A stretch of DNA of 64,000 nucleotides from an uncultured Bacteroidales bacterium (GCA_946185745.1 CAMHKQ010000006.1:26720-90719); one strand, 5' to 3'; shown: positions 34,382 to 44,758, counted from the stretch's first letter. Translations and numbers: made by a program. Notes: generated from the sequence alone by a model not told the origin.

Positions 34382-37192
34382 CTATTCGGGAATCTGTACG
34401 AATTCCATGAAGTTGCCGGAGTTAAGAAGCTCGGCGGCGGCCTTCTTGATGTCGTCGGCGGTGAGGTTGTTCACTGCGTCCTCATAGGCCTTGTCGACCT
34501 CGACGGGATTCATGATGTAGCTCTTGATGAGATTCTGCCAGTAGCTGTTGTTGAGCCTCTTCTCGGGCACGTTCTTCTTGAGGTTCAGGACTGTCATGTC
34601 GAACTCTTCCTTGGTCGGACCCTCGGTGGCGAGGTCGGCGAACTGCTCCTCGGCGGTCTTGACGAGAATCTCACGCTTTTCGGGGTCGCACTGGAAGATG
34701 ACCTGCAGGAATCCCTTTTCTTTGGGAAGATCCATGAGCTGGGTGGGGGCGCTGGCTCCGTAGGTGCCGCCTATATCTTCGCGGAGGCTGGCGGTGTAGC
34801 GCATGTCAAGGATGTAGCTGATGGCGTCGAGCGCAGCCTTGTTGGTCTGGGTATAGGCCAGGGGTGCGTGATAGAGGAGCACGGCGGTGCTCTGCGGGGT
34901 CTCCATCTTGACGGGATCGATGCAGGAAACGATACCATTCACGAAATCGGGAGTGTTGTCAGCCCATGCGGTGACCTTGCCGCCCTTCTTGATGCTGCCG
35001 ACATACTTCTCGACAAGAGGCTTGATCTCATCGGGGTTGAAGTCGCCGGTAATCTGGAGCTTGAGGCCCTTGGTGCCGTTGAAGAGCTGCTTGTAGACCC
35101 TTTCCACAGTGGCTATCGAAGCCTTGTTGAGAACTTCTTCCGAAAGCATGGTATTGCGGGGATTGCCTCCGTACAAGACCTCGAAGAGCTTCTTCTGGAG
35201 CTTGTACTGGGGATTCTCGGCAAGGCCCGGGAGCATGGCGCGGAGCTGGTCGATGCCAACCTGATACTCGTCGGCGTCGAAACGCGGATTGGTGTAGAGG
35301 AGGTACATCAGTTCGAATGCGGTCTGGAGGTCCTTCTTGGTGGAGGAACCGGAGATGCCGTGAGTGATTGAGGATACGTAGGGCATCATGTTGACGTTCT
35401 TGCCGGTGAGCATCTTCTTGAGCTGGGTTCCGGAGAAGCCGGCGACGCCGGAATTCTGCTGGAACATGGAGATGACGTTGCTGTCGAAGGACGGAAGGTC
35501 TTCGGTGGCGATGAGGGTCTGGCCGCCTTCACGCCAGAGGTTGAAGAGAATCTGGTCCTTGCGGTATTCGGTGGGAAGGAGGTAGACCTCGATGCCGTTG
35601 CTGAGCGTCCATTTGGTGGCGCCGTACTGGGCGGGAGCGGTGCTCTTGACCTTGCCGGCCTTCAGGGCCGCGGCATTGAGCAGTTCGGCTGCAACTTCCT
35701 CGCCCTGGGGTGCGGCGATGTCGGAGGCCTTCACCTCTTCGATTATCTGGAGTATCTGCTCCTTGGTCGGGGTGGGATATCCTTCCTTCTCGGGGCCGCT
35801 GTAGATTACCACGAGGTTCTCGTCGGTGATGAGCTGGGGAACAATCTGGTTGAGCTGGTCCACGCCTATCTGTCCGAGGAGGGCTTCCACGATCTGCTTT
35901 TCCATGGCGGGTTCGAGATAGCTCTTCTGGTCGAAGAAGTGGTTCAGAAGCTCACGGATGAATTCGGGGTTCTTGCGGGTTGCGGCACGTTCGACGGCTG
36001 CTTCTTCCCAGGAGATGATTTCGGCTTTGGCGCGATTGTATTCCTCGGCGGTGAAGCCGTAGCGCTTCATGCGCTCGAGCTCGGTGTAGAAAGCACGGAA
36101 GCCCTCGAGGATGTTGTCTTCGCGGAGGGTGACCTCGCCGTCTGCGGCTTCAATGGCTTCATAAATCATGTCGGTCACGTAGAAACCGCCGTCGAGGAAG
36201 GGAGCTCCGGGCTTGGACGTGATGTCGGTGAAACGCTCGGTCATGATACGGTTGACGAGCGACTTCACGAGATCGTTGAGCTGGCCGATGATGGTGGCGT
36301 TCATTTCTTCGGGCTGGGCCTCGCTCTTCCATGCCATTTCAATGGTGGCATTGGTGGTTTCGGGGTCGGTGATGATGCCTACGACGGGCTCCTTGTTGGC
36401 CGGGAAGGGAATCTCGGGCTTCGCCTGGGGGTTTTCGCACTTGGGAATGCGGCCGAAGTATTCCTTGATCTTGGCTTCAATGCGGTCGGGGTCGATGTCG
36501 CCGACAACTATCACGGCCTGCCTGTCGGGATGGTACCAGGCAGCGTAGAAATTGTGGAGGCTCTGGGGCGCGAAGGTCTCGAGGCTCTCCTGGCTGCCGA
36601 TGAGGGTGCAGGTAGCGTATTTGGTGTCGCCGAAATAGTAGGGGAGACTCTTCTCGAGAGTGCGCCACTGGGCGGTGTTGCGCTGGCGCTTCTCGCCTAT
36701 GATGACGGGACGCTCGAGGTCGATCTCCTCGGTGGAATTGGTGACGTAATGGGCATACTCGCTGAGGATGAGGAGGCAGGTGTCGGCCACGGTGGGACGT
36801 TCAACCGGCATGTTGTTCAGCATGTACTGCGTCTCCTCGAAGCCCGTGGAGGCATTGATGTTGCGGCCGAATTCGGCGCCGATGCTCTGGAGATAATTCA
36901 GGATGCCCTTTCCGGGGAAGCGCTCGGTGCCGTTGAAGCACATGTGCTCGAGGAAGTGGGCGAGACCGTCCTGGTCGGGAGTCTCGTAGATGCCGCCGGT
37001 GTTGGTGGCGAGATAGAATTCCGCCCTGTTCTTCGGAAGTTCGTTGTGGCGGATATAATAGGTGAGGCCGTTCTCAAGCTTGCCGACGCGGACTGCGGGG
37101 TCGTTCGGAAGGGCCTGCATCATGGGATTCCCCTGGGCGCTGAGGCTCAGGGCCGCGAAACTTGCGGCGATGAATACAAACAACTTTTTCAT
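34382..37192 (-). CDS. M16-family zinc metallopeptidase (insulinase/pitrilysin-like), exported
   Basis: Signal peptide MKKLFVFIAASFAALSLSAQG; HxxEH motif in GLAHFLEHMCFNGTERFPGKG; two M16 repeats. Confidence 0.95.
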   Translation of the reverse strand: MKKLFVFIAASFAALSLSAQGNPMMQALPNDPAVRVGKLENGLTYYIRHNELPKNRAEFYLATNTGGIYETPDQDGLAHFLEHMCFNGTERFPGKGILNYLQSIGAEFGRNINASTGFEETQYMLNNMPVERPTVADTCLLILSEYAHYVTNSTEEIDLERPVIIGEKRQRNTAQWRTLEKSLPYYFGDTKYATCTLIGSQESLETFAPQSLHNFYAAWYHPDRQAVIVVGDIDPDRIEAKIKEYFGRIPKCENPQAKPEIPFPANKEPVVGIITDPETTNATIEMAWKSEAQPEEMNATIIGQLNDLVKSLVNRIMTERFTDITSKPGAPFLDGGFYVTDMIYEAIEAADGEVTLREDNILEGFRAFYTELERMKRYGFTAEEYNRAKAEIISWEEAAVERAATRKNPEFIRELLNHFFDQKSYLEPAMEKQIVEALLGQIGVDQLNQIVPQLITDENLVVIYSGPEKEGYPTPTKEQILQIIEEVKASDIAAPQGEEVAAELLNAAALKAGKVKSTAPAQYGATKWTLSNGIEVYLLPTEYRKDQILFNLWREGGQTLIATEDLPSFDSNVISMFQQNSGVAGFSGTQLKKMLTGKNVNMMPYVSSITHGISGSSTKKDLQTAFELMYLLYTNPRFDADEYQVGIDQLRAMLPGLAENPQYKLQKKLFEVLYGGNPRNTMLSEEVLNKASIATVERVYKQLFNGTKGLKLQITGDFNPDEIKPLVEKYVGSIKKGGKVTAWADNTPDFVNGIVSCIDPVKMETPQSTAVLLYHAPLAYTQTNKAALDAISYILDMRYTASLREDIGGTYGASAPTQLMDLPKEKGFLQVIFQCDPEKREILVKTAEEQFADLATEGPTKEEFDMTVLNLKKNVPEKRLNNSYWQNLIKSYIMNPVEVDKAYEDAVNNLTADDIKKAAAELLNSGNFMEFVQIPE

Positions 37193-37242
37193 TATTGCAT
37201 TAAAATTATGGAGTATCGTTCAAATTACAAATCTAACTCTAA

Positions 37243-38055
37243 TTATTCATTATCCAAATAGTCTTCGATAATCTTTGCGAGGCCGAACATCTCGTGCAGG
37301 TTCTCGACTTCCAGCCGCCGGCCTATGATTTCCCCGCGGGAGGACACCATGTATAGCTTAGGGGTGGATATAACCCCGTAGAGGCGGAGGTAGTCGCTGT
37401 CTATTTCGGGATCCCAGAGATGAACCACTTTCACGAGCGGGTTCTTAACCTTGAAGCTGCGGCGGAACTGTCTCCATGCCTTCCTGTCCTGTCCGGCGTA
37501 AACCGCATAGAAAGTGACGGGAAGGACGGCCTCCTTCTCCAGTACGGAGGGAAGCACTTCGGCCTCCACCTGGCACTTCCCGCAGGAAGTGTCGAAGAAC
37601 CAGAGCATCGAGGCCTTTCCGTCTTCGGGAACGGTCTTGCGGCCCCTGCACGGCTTGAAAAGGCTGATTTTGGGCGCCTGCATGCCTATGAGGGAACTCC
37701 TGTTGAAGTCGGCGAAGAGCTTGGCGTCCATTTCGTCGAATTCGCTGCGCATCGGCACGGTGCCGTCGGCGAACCACTTGTCGTAGATGTGGATGGCGAC
37801 AGCCTCTTCGCCCATGACGCGCGATTCCTTATAGTAGTCGAAGAGCCACAGGGCGATGTGCTGCCTGGTGGCGGAATCGGAGGCGGCGCCTATCATGTAG
37901 TCGGCTTCGCCCGCCTTGCTGTCCTCGTCTTCGGTGCGGATGCTCCGCACATAGACCTCCATGAGGCTGTCCAGCTTCTCATAGCGGTCCTGGCCACTCG
38001 CGGAGAAGATGGCTCCGGGCAGCAGACAGAGAAACAGCAGTATCTTCTTAAACAT
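37243..38055 (-). CDS. Periplasmic thioredoxin/TlpA-like protein (DUF5106-like)
   Basis: Start at MFKKILLFLCLLPGAIFSASGQ (38055); MLWFFDTSCGKCQVEAEVLPSVL CxxC motif; VISTPKLYMVSSRGEI. Confidence 0.8.
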   Translation of the reverse strand: MFKKILLFLCLLPGAIFSASGQDRYEKLDSLMEVYVRSIRTEDEDSKAGEADYMIGAASDSATRQHIALWLFDYYKESRVMGEEAVAIHIYDKWFADGTVPMRSEFDEMDAKLFADFNRSSLIGMQAPKISLFKPCRGRKTVPEDGKASMLWFFDTSCGKCQVEAEVLPSVLEKEAVLPVTFYAVYAGQDRKAWRQFRRSFKVKNPLVKVVHLWDPEIDSDYLRLYGVISTPKLYMVSSRGEIIGRRLEVENLHEMFGLAKIIEDYLDNE

Positions 38056-38521
38056 TGATCTTCGGGAGATTGACGCCCTTGGGCATGAAAGTGCTGGTGT
38101 CTCCTCCGTGGCGGATGATGTCGCGCACCGCGCTGGATGAAATATGGGAATACTCCTGTGCGGTAGGGATGATAATGGTGTCGACATCGGGATTGAGCCG
38201 GCGGTTCGCATCGGCGATGCTCTGCTCCGTCTCGAAGTCCATGAAGTTTCTTACGCCGCGGACTATATGCTTGATTCCCAGCTCTTTGCAGGCGTCGATG
38301 GTAAGGCCTTCGTAATGAATTACCCTCACGCCGCTGAGCCCCTTGGTGGCCTGCCTGATGATGTCGATCTTCTGCTCGGTCGTAAAGAAACCTCTCTTGT
38401 CCTGGTTGACGCCAATGGCCACAACCACTTCGTCGAACATGGTGAGCGCCCTCTGCAGGATGTTCAGATGGCCGGCGGTAAAGGGATCGAAGGATCCCGG
38501 GAATAAAGCTACAGTTGCCAA
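38048..38521 (-). CDS. coaD: Phosphopantetheine adenylyltransferase
   Basis: MATVALFPGSFDPFTAGHLNILQRALTMFDEVVVAIGVNQDK. Confidence 0.96.
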   Translation of the reverse strand: MATVALFPGSFDPFTAGHLNILQRALTMFDEVVVAIGVNQDKRGFFTTEQKIDIIRQATKGLSGVRVIHYEGLTIDACKELGIKHIVRGVRNFMDFETEQSIADANRRLNPDVDTIIIPTAQEYSHISSSAVRDIIRHGGDTSTFMPKGVNLPKINV

Positions 38522-39177
38522 TTTACAGGTGTTTTGCCTTTAAAGGTAAGGAAATTATTTGCTTTCGAGAAGTGTCTGCATCCAAAAAACGCGCCACGGG
38601 CGAGGGGGGAAGGATGCGCCGCCTGGAGCACCAGGTGCTTCCGGGCATCGATAAGCGGAGCCTTGCCCTTGGCGTAGTTTCCCCAGAGCATGAATACCAC
38701 CCCGTCGCAGTTGTCCGAGATGTATTTTATGACGGCGTCGGTGAATTCTTCCCATCCTATCCTTTCGTGCGATGCGGCCTGCCCGGCGCGCACCGTGAGG
38801 ATCGAGTTCAGCAGCAGCACGCCCTGCCTTGCCCATGGCTCGAGGTTGTAGGTCCTGCCCATCCTGATGCCCAGGTCGCTTTCTATCTCTTTATAAATGT
38901 TCACGAGCGACGGGGGAGCGGGCATGCCGTCCGGCACCGAGAAGCTCAGGCCCATCGCCTGACCGGGATTATGGTACGGGTCCTGGCCGAGTATCACCAC
39001 TTTCACATTCTGCACCGGAGTGAGCTCGAAGGCCCTGAAAATCCGGCTTCCCGGAGGATAGATGGTCTGGCCCTTTTCCTTTTCGGCATGGAGATAAGAG
39101 ACAAGCCCCGCAAAGTAAGGCTTGTCGAACTCACTCTGCAGGGCCTGTCGCCAGGATTCTTCTATCTTTACGTTCAT
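38509..39177 (-). CDS. ung: Uracil-DNA glycosylase (family 1)
   Basis: VVILGQDPYHNPGQAMGLSFSVP; LLLNSILTVRAGQAASH; AAHPSPLARGAFFGCRHFSKAN; start 39177, not 40590. Confidence 0.96.
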   Translation of the reverse strand: MNVKIEESWRQALQSEFDKPYFAGLVSYLHAEKEKGQTIYPPGSRIFRAFELTPVQNVKVVILGQDPYHNPGQAMGLSFSVPDGMPAPPSLVNIYKEIESDLGIRMGRTYNLEPWARQGVLLLNSILTVRAGQAASHERIGWEEFTDAVIKYISDNCDGVVFMLWGNYAKGKAPLIDARKHLVLQAAHPSPLARGAFFGCRHFSKANNFLTFKGKTPVNWQL

Positions 39178-41579
39178 TTCTCGAAGATGAAGTCGATGAC
39201 GTCTTTTATTTCTTTGACATACACGAAGTCGAGGCCTTTCACGTAGATTTCCTTGATGTCCTCGATGTCGCGGCGGTTCTGCTCGCTGAGCAGGATGGTG
39301 TGGACCCCGGCGCGCTTGGCCGCAAGCACCTTCTCCTTGAGGCCTCCTACGGGAAGCACCCTGCCGCGCAGGGTCATTTCGCCCGTCATGGCGATGCCCT
39401 TCTTGACGGCTTCGCCACTGTAGGCCGACACCATGGAGGACACCATGGTGATGCCGGCCGAAGGACCGTCCTTCGGAACGGCGCCCTCCGGAACATGCAC
39501 GTGGACATCCTTGGCGGCGAACTGCTCGCTGGTCATCTTCACCATTTCGGGATGCGCCTTGATATACTGGTAGGCGATGGTGGCGGATTCCTTCATGACG
39601 TCTCCCAGGTTGCCGGTCATGGTGAGCACGCCCTTGCCTCCGGAAACGCTGCTCTCCACGAATAGGATTTCCCCGCCCAGCTCGGTCCAGGCCAGTCCGG
39701 TGACCACGCCGGGGCCTTCGTTGCCTTTCTGCTTGTCGTGGAAGGCGGTGGGCAGGCCCAGATACTCCTTGAGATGCTCTTTCTTGATTTCGGTGGGATG
39801 CTCCTGGCCGAGCGCTATCTTCTTGGCGGTGACGCGCGCGATCTTGGCGATCTGCTTTTCGAGGCCGCGGACGCCGGATTCGTGGGTATACTGGTCGATT
39901 ATCTCGGCCAGGGCGGAAGGCTCGATCTTGAGGTCGTCGCGCCCGAGGCCGTGGGCCTCCAGCTGCTTGGGCATCAGGAAATGCTTCGCGATCTCGGCCT
40001 TTTCCTCGGCCAGATAGCCGGTGACGTTGATTACCTCCATCCTGTCGAGGAGCGCCGGCTGGATGCTGGAGATGCCGTTCGCCGTGGTGATGAACAGCAC
40101 GTGCGAGAGGTCGTAGTCGAGGTCGAGGTAGTTGTCGTGGAAGGTGGCGTTCTGCTCGGGGTCGAGGGCCTCCAGCAGAGCCGAGGACGGATCGCCCTTG
40201 TAATCGGCGCCCACCTTGTCTATCTCGTCGAGCACTATCACGGGGTTGGAGCTGCCGGCGCGGGCAATCGCGTTCAGGATGCGGCCCGGAAGGGCTCCTA
40301 TGTAGGTTTTGCGGTGACCGCGGATTTCCGCCTCGTCGTGCAGGCCGCCCAGCGAGATGCGCTCGTACTTGCGCCCGAGGGCCTTGGCAACGCTCTTGCC
40401 GAGGCTCGTCTTGCCGACGCCCGGAGGGCCGTATAGGCAGAGGATGGGCGACTTCATGTTGCCCTTGAGCTTGAGCACCGCAAGGTATTCGATGATCCTG
40501 TCCTTGACCGTCTCGAGGCCGAAATGGTCTTCGTCCAGCACCTTCTGGGCGTTGGAAAGGTCGAGGTTGTCCTCGGACATTTCGTCCCACGGCAGGTTGA
40601 GCATGAAGTCAAGGTAGTTGTACTGCACGCTGTAGTCGGGGGAGTTGGGGGAGTATTTCTGCAGGCGGTTCAGCTCCTTCTCGAAGGCTTCGCCGGTCTC
40701 TTTGGACCATTTCTTCTTGGCCGCGCGCTCCTTGAGCTTGTCGTAGTCTTCGCCTTCGTCCATGCCGAGCTCTTCCTGGATGGTCTTGAGCTGGTTGTTG
40801 AGGTAGTATTCCCTCTGCTGCTGGTCGATTTCGCTCTTGACTTTTTGGTTGATGTCCTGCTTGATCTTGGAAAGCTCTATTTCCATGTTGAGCAGGCTCA
40901 GGAGCTTCATTGCACGCGCGCGGATGTCGTCGTACTGCAGGAGCTCTATCTTGTCGGAGAACTCGTCCACTTCGACCGTGGTGGCGATGAAATTCACCAG
41001 GAACTTGAAGTCGGAGATGCTCCTGATGGCGGCTATGGCCTCGCGCGAGGCCATGGAGGTGTTGCGCACGATCTGGATGGCGTTGTCCTTGAGGGAGTCG
41101 GCAATTGCCTTTACGGTGGCGCTGTCCTTGTCGGCCAGATAGTCGTCGAGGTAGTGGATCCTGGCCGTGAGGAAGGGCTCGTAGTCGAGGATGGCGTCGA
41201 GCGAGAAGCGCTTGATGCCCTGGAGTATGGCGGTGATGGTGCCGTCCGGCATCTCGAGGCTCTTGATAATCTTGGCGACGGTGCCGTAGGGGTACAGGTC
41301 CTTTTCCTTGGGGTCTTCGACGGTGACGTCGGTCTGGGGGACGCAGCCCACGAAGAAACCGTGGGTTTCGGCCTCCTTGATGAGCCTGATGCTCTTTTCC
41401 CTGCCTATGGTCACCGGGAAAACCGCATTGGGGAACAGTACGGCGTTCCGGAGCGCCAGTATCGGCAGGGTATCTGGGAGTTCGGAATCGTTCACTTCCC
41501 TTATCTCTTCACCCTGCATGACCGGTATGATGCTGACTTCGGCTCCCGCCGGGAATGCATATTCTTTGTTTTCTTTCAT
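39174..41579 (-). CDS. lon: ATP-dependent Lon protease
   Basis: [66 protein letters not shown] catalytic Ser. Confidence 0.97.
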   Translation of the reverse strand: MKENKEYAFPAGAEVSIIPVMQGEEIREVNDSELPDTLPILALRNAVLFPNAVFPVTIGREKSIRLIKEAETHGFFVGCVPQTDVTVEDPKEKDLYPYGTVAKIIKSLEMPDGTITAILQGIKRFSLDAILDYEPFLTARIHYLDDYLADKDSATVKAIADSLKDNAIQIVRNTSMASREAIAAIRSISDFKFLVNFIATTVEVDEFSDKIELLQYDDIRARAMKLLSLLNMEIELSKIKQDINQKVKSEIDQQQREYYLNNQLKTIQEELGMDEGEDYDKLKERAAKKKWSKETGEAFEKELNRLQKYSPNSPDYSVQYNYLDFMLNLPWDEMSEDNLDLSNAQKVLDEDHFGLETVKDRIIEYLAVLKLKGNMKSPILCLYGPPGVGKTSLGKSVAKALGRKYERISLGGLHDEAEIRGHRKTYIGALPGRILNAIARAGSSNPVIVLDEIDKVGADYKGDPSSALLEALDPEQNATFHDNYLDLDYDLSHVLFITTANGISSIQPALLDRMEVINVTGYLAEEKAEIAKHFLMPKQLEAHGLGRDDLKIEPSALAEIIDQYTHESGVRGLEKQIAKIARVTAKKIALGQEHPTEIKKEHLKEYLGLPTAFHDKQKGNEGPGVVTGLAWTELGGEILFVESSVSGGKGVLTMTGNLGDVMKESATIAYQYIKAHPEMVKMTSEQFAAKDVHVHVPEGAVPKDGPSAGITMVSSMVSAYSGEAVKKGIAMTGEMTLRGRVLPVGGLKEKVLAAKRAGVHTILLSEQNRRDIEDIKEIYVKGLDFVYVKEIKDVIDFIFEK

Positions 41580-41592
41580 ATATTTCTGTCAA

Positions 41593-41638
41593 ATTGTCAG
41601 TATAGGGGCAGTTTTCCCCTGTGTCCTATACATTGTCA
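41593..41638. promoter_or_regulatory. Nested repeats upstream of lon: ATTGTCA direct repeat enclosing GTATAGG...CCTATAC inverted repeat
   Basis: ATTGTCA at 41593-41599 and 41632-41638; GTATAGG 41600-41606 and CCTATAC 41625-41631. Confidence 0.6.
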
Positions 41639-41683
41639 ATCTCCGTGCCACTGTAAAAGATTCAGAAAAACTCATCGTAGAGG

Positions 41684-41714
41684 TTTGATTATTAAAAAAT
41701 TATATCTACTTTTG
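41684..41714 (+). promoter_or_regulatory. HU promoter: -33 TTTG (41684-41687), -7 TACTTTTG (41707-41714)
   Basis: Consensus elements with 19-bp spacing. Confidence 0.8.
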
Positions 41715-41756
41715 TGCTCCAAAATTGAAAGAACGCAATTATAAAACTCTAAAATC

Positions 41757-42032
41757 ATGACAAAAGCTGAAATCGTAAACGAGATCGCCAAGCAGACCGG
41801 CATCGAGAAAATTCAGGTTCAATCAGTGGTTGAAGCCTTCATGGAGTCCATCAAGAAATCCCTCGCAAAAGGCAACCCGGTTTATCTTCGTGGCTTTGGC
41901 AGTTTCATAGTAAAGCATCGCGCCCAGAAGGCCGCCCGCAATATCACCGCCAAGACTACCCTCGTCATTCCTGCACACGATGTTCCGGCCTTCAAGCCTG
42001 CTAAGGTTTTCATCGCAAATCTCAAGAAATAA
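41757..42032 (+). CDS. HU/IHF-family DNA-binding protein
   Basis: MTKAEIVNEIAKQTGIEKIQVQSVVEAFMESIKKSLAKGNPVYLRGFGSFIVKHRAQKAARN. Confidence 0.95.
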   Translation: MTKAEIVNEIAKQTGIEKIQVQSVVEAFMESIKKSLAKGNPVYLRGFGSFIVKHRAQKAARNITAKTTLVIPAHDVPAFKPAKVFIANLKK

Positions 42033-42047
42033 TTAATATTCATCAAC

Positions 42048-42137
42048 ATGCCTAGCGGAAAGAAGAGAAAGAGACATAAGATGTCGACGCACAAGCGTAA
42101 AAAGCGCTTGCGCCTCAACAGACATAAGAAGAAATAA
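42048..42137 (+). CDS. 29-aa very basic ribosomal-type protein (AURKAIP1/COX24-domain, mS38/bS22-like)
   Basis: Open frame ATG 42048 to TAA 42137: MPSGKKRKRHKMSTHKRKKRLRLNRHKKK; absent from the supplied ORF track. Confidence 0.85.
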   Translation: MPSGKKRKRHKMSTHKRKKRLRLNRHKKK

Positions 42138-42146
42138 TTGTCGAGG

Positions 42147-42180
42147 GAGGCTCGTACGGGGGATCCGGCGAGCCTCTTTT
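42147..42180 (+). terminator. Intrinsic terminator after HU/basic-peptide operon
   Basis: GAGGCTCG...CGAGCCTCTTTT. Confidence 0.85.
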
Positions 42181-42209
42181 AATGAGTAAACAACTGTCCG
42201 AATTATCCA

Positions 42210-43775
42210 ATGGAAGACCAGAAAGCACAGGAAAAGAACCTTGTGGTCGACGTCTCGCCTAAAGAAGTCAAGATAGCCCTGATGGAAAACCACAGGCTTA
42301 TCGAGTACAACAACGAGTCGAGCGAGGGCCACAGTTTCTCCGTGGGGGACGTATATCTTGGCAGGGTCAAGAAGATACTCCCTTCCCTGAACGCCGCTTT
42401 CGTGGACATAGGTGACAGCAAGGAAGCATTCATCCATTATCTCGACCTGGGCCTCTATTTCGGGGCCTACGACCAGTTCGTCCGGGAGAGCAATCCCAAC
42501 AAGAACCTCCGCAGCCTTTATGCCGGCATCAAGCTCGGCAAGCCGCTGGAGAAGGAGGGACGCATCGAGGACAACCTCAAGGCCGGCCAGATGGTGGTGG
42601 TGCAGATTGTAAAGGAACCGATTTCCACGAAGGGCTCCAGGCTCACTGCGGAAATTTCATTGGCAGGACGCAACATTGTACTGCTGCCTTTCGCCGAAAA
42701 GGTAAGCGTCTCCCAGAAAATCTCCTCTCACGAAGAAAAGAGAAGACTGGAGACCCTGGTGAAGAGCATCCTCCCGCGCAACTACGGGGCCATCATCCGC
42801 ACCGCCGCCGAAGGCAAGAACGCCTCGGTGCTGGTGGCGGAGACCAAGTCCCTCATCGAAAAGTGGGAAGGCTCGTGGCAGAAAATCGCCAGGAACAAGG
42901 GAGTCGAGCTCCTGTTCACCGAGTACTCCAAGACCACCACGGTCCTTCGGGACCTTCTGAACGACTCGTTCACAGGCATTTACGTGAACGACGCCAACAC
43001 CTGCGAGGAAATCCGGAAGTACATTTCCCTCATTCTCCCCGAACAGGAAAAGATCGTCCATCTCTACGACGGCCGGGAACCCATCTTCGACCATTTCGAG
43101 GTAACCCGGCAGATCAAGGGATCCTTCGGAAAGGTAGTGCCCATGAAACAGGGCGCGTACCTGGTCATAGAAAGCACCGAAGCCCTCAACGTAGTGGACG
43201 TGAACAGCGGCATACGGGCCAAGACGACCGACCAGGAGGAAAACACCTTCGAGGTCAACAAGCTCGCAGCCGAGGAAATTGCGCGTCAGCTGAGGCTGCG
43301 CGATATGGGTGGTATCATCATCGTCGATTTCATCGACATGGAGAACGTGGATCACCGGAACGCCCTGTTTAAGTATATGCAGGCGCAGATGGAAGGAGAC
43401 AGGGCGAAGCACAACGTGCTGCCGCTCACCAAGTTCGGCCTTATGCAGATTACCCGCCAGCGGATTCGTCCGGCTACGGAAATCAACACCACCGAGCAAT
43501 GTCCCCTGTGCCACGGCACGGGCAAGATTGCCTCGACGGTCATCATCGACGAGCAGATAGAGCGCAAGCTGTCGTATTTCGTCATCGACAAGGGGGAAAG
43601 AGCCCTCATGCTTCGCACCAGCCCCATTCTCGGGGCCTATCTGTCACGCGGGTGGAACTCGTTCGTCGCAAAGTGGCGGCGCAAGTACAGATGCAAACTG
43701 AAGCTGGTCGAAAGCTCGGCCAACTCCATCCTGCAGTATGAATTTCTGAATCTCGAAGGAGAAGCGCTCGAATAA
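42210..43775 (+). CDS. rng: Ribonuclease E/G family endoribonuclease
   Basis: VGDVYLGRVKKILPSLNAAFVDIGDSKEAFIHYLDLG; NVVDVNSGI; LPLTKFGLMQITRQRIRP; CPLCHGTG. Confidence 0.95.
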   Translation: MEDQKAQEKNLVVDVSPKEVKIALMENHRLIEYNNESSEGHSFSVGDVYLGRVKKILPSLNAAFVDIGDSKEAFIHYLDLGLYFGAYDQFVRESNPNKNLRSLYAGIKLGKPLEKEGRIEDNLKAGQMVVVQIVKEPISTKGSRLTAEISLAGRNIVLLPFAEKVSVSQKISSHEEKRRLETLVKSILPRNYGAIIRTAAEGKNASVLVAETKSLIEKWEGSWQKIARNKGVELLFTEYSKTTTVLRDLLNDSFTGIYVNDANTCEEIRKYISLILPEQEKIVHLYDGREPIFDHFEVTRQIKGSFGKVVPMKQGAYLVIESTEALNVVDVNSGIRAKTTDQEENTFEVNKLAAEEIARQLRLRDMGGIIIVDFIDMENVDHRNALFKYMQAQMEGDRAKHNVLPLTKFGLMQITRQRIRPATEINTTEQCPLCHGTGKIASTVIIDEQIERKLSYFVIDKGERALMLRTSPILGAYLSRGWNSFVAKWRRKYRCKLKLVESSANSILQYEFLNLEGEALE

Positions 43776-43796
43776 CGGGCGCTTTTCTTTTGCCCG

Positions 43797-44180
43797 CTAT
43801 TCTGCGTCCAGTTCGTCCCAAAGGGCGTCCAGGGTGCGGCGGTCCTTTTTGGTAGGACGGCCGGCGCCCCTGTCGCGGCGGACGAAGAAAGTCTCGGCGG
43901 GAGCATGGAGCTTTGCAAGCTCGCTCTCGGGGGTGATGTTCTCGGCGTAGTCCGCGACCAGGGCGGCTCCCACCCTGTGGTCGAGCCCCTGCCGGACACG
44001 GTAGCTGATGAGCGCCGGACCGCGGCGGACCGAAATCTCATCGCCGGGCTTGACCAGCTTGGACGGTTTGGCATTGACCCCGTTCAGCTGCACCTTGTTG
44101 CCGTGACAGGCCTCGGTGGCCTCGCTCCTGGTCTTGAAAGCTCGGATGCACCACAGGTATTTGTCTATCCTTTCGTCCAT
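43797..44180 (-). CDS. hslR: S4-domain RNA-binding protein (Hsp15-like)
   Basis: MDERIDKYLWCIRAFKTRSEATEACHGNKVQLNGVNAKPSKLVKPGDEI; GRPTKKDRRTLD. Confidence 0.9.
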   Translation of the reverse strand: MDERIDKYLWCIRAFKTRSEATEACHGNKVQLNGVNAKPSKLVKPGDEISVRRGPALISYRVRQGLDHRVGAALVADYAENITPESELAKLHAPAETFFVRRDRGAGRPTKKDRRTLDALWDELDAE

Positions 44181-44758
44181 TACTGAAGAGTTTCAAGGAA
44201 AAGATGATGATGCACTTCGTCGTACTTTTCGGGGCGGACCTTGGCGACTATCTCGAGGCCGAAGGCGAGGGCATGGCCCGCGCTGCGGCCGGTGATGACA
44301 CGCCCGCAGGTAATTGCTGCACGAGGTTCGAACTTGATGGAAGCGGCCTCGAGTTCCTTCTCGAAACCGTCGAAGCAGGTGGCGGTGCTTCCCTCTATGC
44401 CCTTAAGCTGCGTGAGCACCAGGCCGGGCGCCGCGCAGATGCAGGCCACGGTGCCTCCGGCATCGTAATGCTCCTGCATGAGCTTCATGAGGGGCCTGCA
44501 GGCCGCCAGGTTGCGTGTGCCGGGCATGCCTCCGGGGAAAATGAGCACGTCTCCCTCAGTGGTGCCTTCGTGGCTGACATCCAGAAACTCGAGGCAGCTG
44601 TCCGCGCCTACCGTGACCCCGTGCGACGAGCACACGAAGGGCTCTTCCCCTATTGCGACGAGTTCGCTCCTGAGACCTGCCCTGCGCAGGACGTCGTTGG
44701 TGCCGAGGGCCTCTACGTCCTCGAAGCCGTCCGCAAGAAAAATGTAGATTCCTTTCAT
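44180..44758 (-). CDS. DJ-1/PfpI family protein
   Basis: Start at MKGIYIFLADGFEDVEALG (44758); IFPGGMPGTRNLA; VACICAAPGLVL nucleophile elbow. Confidence 0.92.
   Translation of the reverse strand: MKGIYIFLADGFEDVEALGTNDVLRRAGLRSELVAIGEEPFVCSSHGVTVGADSCLEFLDVSHEGTTEGDVLIFPGGMPGTRNLAACRPLMKLMQEHYDAGGTVACICAAPGLVLTQLKGIEGSTATCFDGFEKELEAASIKFEPRAAITCGRVITGRSAGHALAFGLEIVAKVRPEKYDEVHHHLFLETLQ

Noticed and set aside
35939-37261. 440-aa plus-strand ORF opposite the M16 peptidase
   Set aside because: Antisense artefact with no domain signature.
38509-40590. 693-aa ORF starting at 40590
   Set aside because: Upstream part is out-of-frame lon; ung starts at 39177.
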